Below are positions 57,992 through 64,000 of a DNA stretch of 64,000 nucleotides, piece by piece; position 1 is the first letter of the stretch; each line of letters starts with the position of its first letter. Made by a program: the position numbers and the translations under genes. Origin of the DNA: Diorhabda sublineata (Eukaryota; Arthropoda; Insecta; Coleoptera; Chrysomelidae). The notes below the pieces were generated by a model. That model made no database searches and was not told the DNA's origin. It saw nothing but the letters and a program-made list of their open reading frames with translations. The stretch is taken from positions 9,094,488 to 9,158,487 of the forward strand of contig NC_079480.1 in assembly GCF_026230105.1 (NCBI RefSeq), read 5' to 3'.

Positions 57992-58218
57992 GTTCTGCCA
58001 GGCATGGCTGACTATAGGACGGTCAAGGTCGGATTACTCACAATTCTGCCAAGCCTAGCTGACTATAGGATGGCCGAGATCGCATTACCCAAAGTTCAGC
58101 CAGGCTTGGGTGAATATGGGATGGCCGAGGCTAAGTTACCCAGACTTAAACCAGGCCTGGGCAATTATTGATTTGCCAAGGCCGGATTTCTCAGCGTCAG
58201 CCCAAGCTAAGTTCTCGA
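57992..58218 (+). repeat. 51-bp minisatellite, about 4.4 copies
   Basis: Units begin at 57992, 58043, 58094, 58145 and 58196 (period exactly 51). Each contains variants of TTCTGCCAGGCATGGCTGAC, TATAGGATGGCCGAG and TTACCCA. The last copy is partial. The units are GC-rich against the background and differ from each other at 15-30% of positions, so this is an old array. Confidence 0.9.
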
Positions 58219-58749
58219 CTTACTTGTCTAGTGCTTATTATAGGTCTTTCAACGCTCCATCTACATGTCGTTCTGTTCATTCACTATGAAAAGAGTCATT
58301 TTCTCGCAAATAAATAAAAACTGATCCACATGTTGGATGACTGGAAGTTCAACGATCAGCAAATCTCCTGTGATATCCTCTAGCAGTAGCTCTACTATTA
58401 CCATTACAGAACCCATGAAAAAAATTATGTCGGCATATTCTGTGGTCGAAAACTGATGTAGCATGTTTAACGAAAGAACTAACACGCTCTACAAAAACCT
58501 AACAAAATAGTACCGTTAACGCCAATCTTGATTTTAAATCTTTTTAGAGTTGCTTGGTATTTTTATTTAGTACAGTTAATACAATCTTATATATTAAAAA
58601 AATGGATGATTTCCATTCCGAGTCCATTCAGGCGTTCTACCCAACCGATTTGCTTAATTTTTTTTTCTATGAAAGGTATTGATGCACAGATCAGCCATCA
58701 ACCATCGGATTTCATCTAATTTTCACCATTCTCAAATGCGAGTTTTTCA

Positions 58750-59048
58750 CATACACACGTTCTATCCTCAATATCTCAGGTTCTATTCAAGATAGAGACG
58801 AACACTCGCCGAAACATCCTCTTTCTTTTGAGTTTTTGAACACTTAAATTGGTTCAGTTGGAGAGGACCTAGACGCGGACATTCAATGTAGAGTTATGGA
58901 TTTTTGTAGGTTTTTGGCAGTTTTTCTACATTCAAAGATCTATATCTCAGGTTCTAATATAGCTACAGAGTTCGTTCTTTTCTATTATAATGATTTCTGA
59001 TACTTATTTAATGGATTCGATGCGAGCGAAGCCGCGGGTAAAAGCTAG
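58750..59048 (+). mobile_element. Helitron-like 3' terminus
   Basis: The segment ends GCGAGCGAAGCCGCGGGTAA AAGCTAG, followed by T at 59049. GCG(A)GC-GAA-GCCGC (59022-59035) folds into a short hairpin, and nine bases later comes CTAG, matching the Helitron rule of a hairpin just before CTRR and insertion at A|T. I recall very similar ends from insect non-autonomous Helitrons. The 5' end (TC...) was not located, so the left limit is nominal. Confidence 0.5.
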
Positions 59049-59049
59049 T

Positions 59050-60525
59050 GTATTATTATCTGACATATTTTTTTATTATTTACTATCAATACACATTAAC
59101 ACATACATGAGGTTTGACGTTTCAGTCAATTCATTATTAATCGACAGTCAAGATGTAGTTGAGTTTATAAATACATATTAGATAACATTTGTTTGAATTG
59201 ATGCCTTATTATGTGATTCGTCATTATGGTTGTCGCATAGGTATGTCGTTTCCTTTGATTATTTATGCAATTTCAAAATCACTTATTGCATTAAAAAATA
59301 CAATACAGGGTACAACATTCAATACAAATCCCTAAATTGATTTTTCCAAATCTGGTCCTGGAATTTCTGTATTTAGCTATTACCAGCCGAATGCTTGATA
59401 GTAGTGAACAGTATCGTGAAAAAAGTTTGAAGAATTAAAATTTATGTTCAATTTCACAAATTACTCTGTAAATTAATAAAGAAGAGAAGTTGTCACTTTT
59501 TAGTAGCCATATGATATCCTATCTGAGAGACTCTACATATGGTAATAGTATGTGAAGTTCTTCACGACTCACCCTGTATATGTGCCAAGAAACAACACAG
59601 CATTAAAACTTCAAGATGCTTTAAACTTTTATGAAATAAAACCTTAAATATTCTCAATTTGTTCTAACTTCAATGTGTTTGTGAACAGTTATTAATTAAT
59701 AAAATGCGAGTAACCGATAGGGCTACATGAACAATATTTGGTTTTGACCTGAATAAATGAACCAACAGATAGTTAATTACAGTGTACAGTCCTGGATAAA
59801 AGCGCGTTTGCACAAAGCGGCGCCATTCACGAAAATAGCACGTAACTCTGAAATGGATTAGCCCTTCAATCTATTCCAGTACGTCAGAGGAAGAAACTGT
59901 TCTTGGTATCACCCATGGGAGAACTACTTGCAAAGAACTACATGAAATGTTCAGTCTCTAAGCTGATACACTAAAAAAAAGATGTATGAAGGAAGTTACA
60001 ATGGAATAGGCTATAAGTGACTTATGGAACTTCTGGTATTTCAATCAACGGTGCATGAAGAATGATTTGAGAAACTTTACTCTTCTTAAACCAGAATTAA
60101 TAAGATTGGAAAAACAAAATTTTCACTAGACAAGCAGTATTGTGTTGATGAGAATGTCCGAAATAGAAACATGGACTGACCGACACTGTTACACTACCGT
60201 AGAGAAATAAATCGCATTGTAAATGCTAAGGCATATATAAATGTAGAAGTAGCTGTATACAGTTGACACCGTAAATGTATATAAATGGAAAAATGTACAG
60301 CTTTAGCGAAAATTTGCTTTCTAATAAAAAGTTTATTTGTAACAAAATCTTATCAAATGAAAAGTTTTTGTTAACCTGCTCCATTTTATAATTTATTTTA
60401 TATAAATCGTATTTTTGTTTATAGTTAGCATTATAAAACTTTATTTAGAAAGTATAAAAGAAATATCCCCGAAGCGTTCTCGATCTCATGAGATTGAAAA
60501 TTTCTACATCTCACTCAACTATAAA
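59050..60525. other. No gene supported
   Basis: AT-rich. TACAGGGTACAAC at 59305 and its inverted partner ACTCACCCTGTATA at 59567 bracket about 275 bases and may be a small MITE. Otherwise nothing was recognised. Confidence 0.4.
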
Positions 60526-61170
60526 TTCTTCTTCTTCTTTTTCCTTCTTGTATGGTAGGTTAAAAACCTGTTTTTTTTTTCAGTTTCAGCCTCCAGGATC
60601 CAGTCTTTCGCTTGTCATTCTGCTAATGTGACTATTCCATTGAAACATTTTTTTCCTGCTGTTTTCCTGAGTACTTTCATTTCCGTTGTCTCTAGTAGTA
60701 TTTTTGTCTTACATAGTTGTATCGGGTCTTGTCTCTACTGTGTATGTCATTATAGGTCTAATTGTTGTTTTATATATTCTGCTTTTTGTTTCTATTGTAA
60801 CATGTATATTTTTCCAAATAGTGCTGATGAGGCATCCTGCTACTTTATTTGTTTTGACTACTTGCTGTCGCACCTCATTCTCGACATCTCCATAGCTCGT
60901 TATGTCTATTCCTAAATATCTAAATTTTAGTACATGTTGTATTACATGACCATCAATTTCTCTTTTGCAGCATATACGTTCCTTAGACGTTGTCATGCAT
61001 TTTATTTTCTCAGCTGAAATGATCATATTTTACTGTTTACCTACTGCGTTGAAGATGTGTACTAGTCTCTGGAGATCGTCCTCGGATTCAGCGAACAGTA
61101 CGGCATCATCCGCGTAGCAAAGTATTTTAAGATGTTTGTTACACATCTGGTACCCTTTGCCCTTAACGTA
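60526..61170 (-). mobile_element. RTE-like LINE, second 5'-truncated copy
   Basis: The minus strand starts KGKGYQMCNKHLKILCYADD (catalytic Y-A-D-D), AVLFAESEDDLQRLVHIFN, then MIISAEKIKCMTTSKE, VLKFRYLGIDITSYGDVE, IYKTTIRPIMTYTVETRPDT before decaying. It closes in a GAA-rich tail (plus strand TTCTTCTTCTTC at 60526). It is the same family as 41956-42743 but more diverged: a stop interrupts between the two frames and the C-terminal basic region is scrambled. Target duplications were not found. Confidence 0.8.
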
Positions 61171-61174
61171 TGAA

Positions 61175-61859
61175 TTCAATACCAAATATTCTACAACGTA
61201 GCAAAGCTTACGAACGGAATTTTCTAAAAAATATGTATATACAGGGTGTTCCAGTTAAAGAGTTAAGATATCAAATTTACGATTCAAAGTCGAAATATTG
61301 CTAAAATATAACGATGCGTTATGATTTATTGAAAATAAATCACGTTTAGGGAATATTTTACGATCATACCGCCGCAATCTCTCATAATCCCTAACGCCGA
61401 ACCCATAAAAATAAAAGTAAACGATAATAAAGCCAAAATTCAGTCAGGTATAAAGTCTTTCTTCAAAAAGAAAGATATAACAGAGTTCTGTAAGTGTCTA
61501 ACTGTCTAATAAATCTTTCCATCACTCGAATTTCGAGCAATATTGTAAAAAGAAAACACGTGTATTTACTACCTTTCACATTATAGAGAAAGGTATACGC
61601 CCCATCTTGTGGCTAAAATTATTCTAAGAAAATAACAGAATAAATATTTTAGTAGTTGTTTTTGATTTTGTACAACTTTACACAAATTAACAAGATATTG
61701 TACAAGAATTTACCGTTAATTTTAAATATTAAATAATTTTAATATACAGATAATATATAGGGTTGAGAAGTAAATGCAATATATGTAATGAGGAATGAAT
61801 TAACAAGAAGACAGAAATTGTATATGAAATAAAGTTTTCGACTCGTATAATTGGAATCA
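61175..61859. other. No gene supported
   Basis: ATACAGGGTGTTCCAG at 61246 is a typical insect MITE end, but no partner was identified. The rest is featureless AT-rich DNA. Confidence 0.45.
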
Positions 61860-61863
61860 TTAA

Positions 61864-62182
61864 GGCCGCTTCACATGATGCAAGACAACGTGTAGTGCAA
61901 TGCAAGACGCAATATTTTTTTACTAAAAGCTTCAACAGTCTACTTACTTCTTTCATGTTAATTTCACTTAGCTTTGTTACCTTTAAATTGGATTAAACTG
62001 GTCACAAAATATTAAATAAAATTTAACGTTAGGAATATGTTTAATTTACTTATGGAAGTTTTGTTAGGGGCGGCTATCATGCAGTGGTAAGAGACGTCCA
62101 ATATTAATCTATGAAATATTTTGTCTTTGAAAAACTTGCATGCAATTTCTTTTACGTTGTCTTGTACCATGTCAAGCTGCCT
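61864..62182. mobile_element. 319-bp MITE with TTAA flanks
   Basis: The left end GGCCGCTTCACATGATGCAA GACAACG and the right end (minus) AGGCAGCTTGACATGGTACA AGACAACG agree at about 80%. TTAA flanks both ends (61860-61863 and 62183-62186), the duplication made by piggyBac-type transposases. No coding frame inside. The superfamily call rests on the TTAA only. Confidence 0.7.
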
Positions 62183-62189
62183 TTAATAT

Positions 62190-62695
62190 ATTTATTGAGA
62201 ATATTGGGATGAGATGCAATATTTTGTTGAGAAATGAAAAGGGTATGTGATGAAGTAAACTACAAAAATTTTAATGCTTTGGAATATAATATCATATACA
62301 TTATTATAGGGATGTTGACACAACATATGTTACACTCACGATAATGAAGATTTTTATCACAATGGGGTCTAAATTTCTGTATAGTGAGAATGAACAACTA
62401 ACCGAAGATTATTTTTATGATAGGAGTAAGTAAACAAGAGGCGCGAAGCGTGAAAAGGTTTTTAAGGGCATTTATAATTTTCTTCTACATTTTATTACAA
62501 ATAACGAGACCACTCCGTTGAAACCTTTATGTTGATTTTAGAGAATTAAAATGAAGCATCTATTCAAAATTTTCTATGGATTGATTTGTTGACAGACAGA
62601 TAATGTTTATGAACAATCAGATGTTCTCGAGTCTTTTTCCGAGTATTACTTTTTTTATTTAGATTCAAATTTCAAGTTCAATAGCATTTATTTAT
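62190..62695. other. No feature supported
   Basis: AT-rich spacer with no recognised feature. Confidence 0.5.
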
Positions 62696-62699
62696 TCGC

Positions 62700-63375
62700 A
62701 AGACAAGGGTTGCTACTCAAGTTTTAAGATAGACTCATTAAAACAAATATTTATATTATTCAAAATATTTTCCAATAAGGTCAATTCACTTATGCATGCG
62801 CTTGACCAATTTTGTCGGAGCATTTTTCTCATTCTGATTGAGGTATCTCCAAAACATGTAATTTAAACGCATCAACCGCTTTTCCAGACGTACCTTGCAA
62901 TTTATTTTTGATTTAAAAAGATATCGATGAGTGCCAAACAATGACTACACAGCGGATGACCCACCAATTCGATATTTTGATTGTTCAAAAACGTTTTTGT
63001 TTGAACTGATGTGTGAGAGCTCGCATTGTCGTGGTAGTGAATGATTCTTCTTCTGAAATTGGTTCCCCTGATTTTTTCGAACTCTTCTGGCCAAAAAATG
63101 CTGGGGTACCATTCAGAATTGGCCGTTCTACGCTGCTATAATGGAACGGTGGCGATGTTATTTCTAGTTATTTCGAAAAACAGGCAACCATTTGCTTCGA
63201 AGTGCTTCGTGTGCAAACAACTTTCGTTGTCGTCACATGATGATCTTGTAATATCAGTTTACGAACGATCCATACAGTCTTTTGTTGTTTAGTATCGGAT
63301 TCATACGCATAGATCTATGATTCGTTGCCTGTCACGATTTCATACACGTCTTTTTAAGCAAACTTCTTGGACCAA
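62700..63375 (-). pseudogene. mariner transposase, catalytic half
   Basis: Minus-strand order: VYEIVTGNES, IYAYESDTKQQKTVW (first aspartate block, D changed to N), TKVVCTRSTSKQMVACFF, ATVPL, QRRTANSEWYPSIFWPEEFE, KIRGTNFRRRIIHYHDNASS (second aspartate), HTSVQTKTFLNNQNIELVGH and PLCSH before a deletion. After that comes a short C-terminal part. The block with the third aspartate is missing. The DNA remains readable for about 110 codons with few stops, so it is younger than most mariners here. N-terminal domain absent. Confidence 0.85.
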
Positions 63376-64000
63376 GATAAATAATTCAACAACTCAAATA
63401 GCACTCGTATGTCAACATATTCACATCAGTTATGTCATATATCAATCAATACTTGTAGCAATAATTGAGGGAAAATAAAATTTCCAGTTCTACTAATCAA
63501 TATCTTATGTTTCCATCTATGAGTCTCTCGATTAACACTAAATCTGACCATTACTCAATCTTCAACGAAAGAGACAATGGCAGTGTAGTTGAATTGCAAC
63601 TATATATTTCTTGAATAAATTATTTGTCAATACAAAGGGAATGGTGTGAAAAATGGAACAATGGTTGCCAGTTTCCAGTCAGCCGCAACTTTAGGGTTAC
63701 CAGATTAATTATTTACAGTCATATGTGTTATCATTATTTATTGTAAAATTCTTTTATATCTTCATTCAGTGTTCAAAACAGTAAAATTTATTTTGTTGTA
63801 TCAAGGGTACTTAGTAGATGATTATGCTCTAGTTCTTTAGCATCCGAGATAGCTTCAGTAGACAGCATTTTTTGAAGTGGATGTCAGAAAATGTTGTAGA
63901 AACAGTTAACGAATCGCAAACGTTAATCTACGTTGCGACCACACCTTGTGCCTTCGTATTTGAAAATACATAATACATGTACAAATTCATTCACGACATT
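63376..64000. other. No feature supported
   Basis: AT-rich sequence to the window end with nothing recognised. Confidence 0.5.

Overview
This window looks like non-genic (intergenic or intronic) DNA from an insect nuclear genome. It is strongly AT-rich, has no bacterial-style gene packing, and no open frame in it exceeds about 157 codons. The recognisable protein homology is almost entirely transposon remains of arthropod type: many mariner/Tc1 transposase fragments, a pogo-like element, Penelope-like retroelements with GIY-YIG nuclease, RTE-type and RNase-H-bearing LINEs, Ty3/mdg4-type LTR pieces, foldback elements and a probable Helitron end. A beetle is possible from the style of the RTE-like LINE, but the sequence does not prove the order.

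Layout. 0-10 kb: retropepsin remnant (1.0-1.6 kb), three mariner fragments (1.7-4.0 kb), a LINE reverse transcriptase piece (5.2-5.5 kb), an exon-like island on the minus strand (6.8 kb), an 840-bp element with long inverted ends (7.6-8.4 kb) and a tRNA-derived SINE head (8.95 kb). 10-20 kb: a second copy of the 3.3-kb mariner, a decayed member of a multicopy arthropod protein family (13.8-14.5 kb), an internally deleted mariner (15.5-16.1 kb), more mariner/Tc-like pieces, and a Penelope nuclease fragment (19.6-20.2 kb). 20-30 kb: inverted Penelope ends around a CpG-rich segment, foldback structures built around (TA)n, a TIR-to-TIR mariner deletion derivative (23.9-24.5 kb), two related DDE transposase pseudogenes (25.6 and 28.7 kb) and a hexanucleotide array (28.0-28.25 kb). 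30-40 kb: a pogo-like element with matching ends (30.15-31.46 kb), an RNase-H LINE (32.9-34.0 kb), the 5' part of an LTR retrotransposon (36.1-37.3 kb) and another mariner (38.4-39.0 kb). 40-50 kb: a mariner split by an insertion, a young 5'-truncated LINE with a perfect 11-bp target duplication (41.96-42.74 kb), a Tc3-like pseudogene, and an intronless, broken copy of the cellular gene FITM (47.5-48.4 kb). 50-64 kb: an exon-like island with good splice signals (50.8 kb), LINE, Penelope (53.35-55.2 kb), mariner, a 51-bp minisatellite (58.0 kb), a Helitron-like terminus (59.0 kb), a second RTE-like LINE, a TTAA-flanked MITE and a final mariner.

The elements do not form a working pathway. Every transposase or polymerase seen is interrupted, deleted or truncated. 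The only clear host-gene homology is the FITM retrocopy. Three or four GC/CpG-richer islands with splice-like borders (6.83, 20.55, 44.74, 50.81 kb) are the best candidates for exons of real genes. I found no tRNA gene, rRNA, CRISPR array, operon or undescribed defence-type system. The most informative observations are the FITM retrocopy, the LINE with its target duplication, the Penelope-end inverted repeats and the series of internally deleted mariners.
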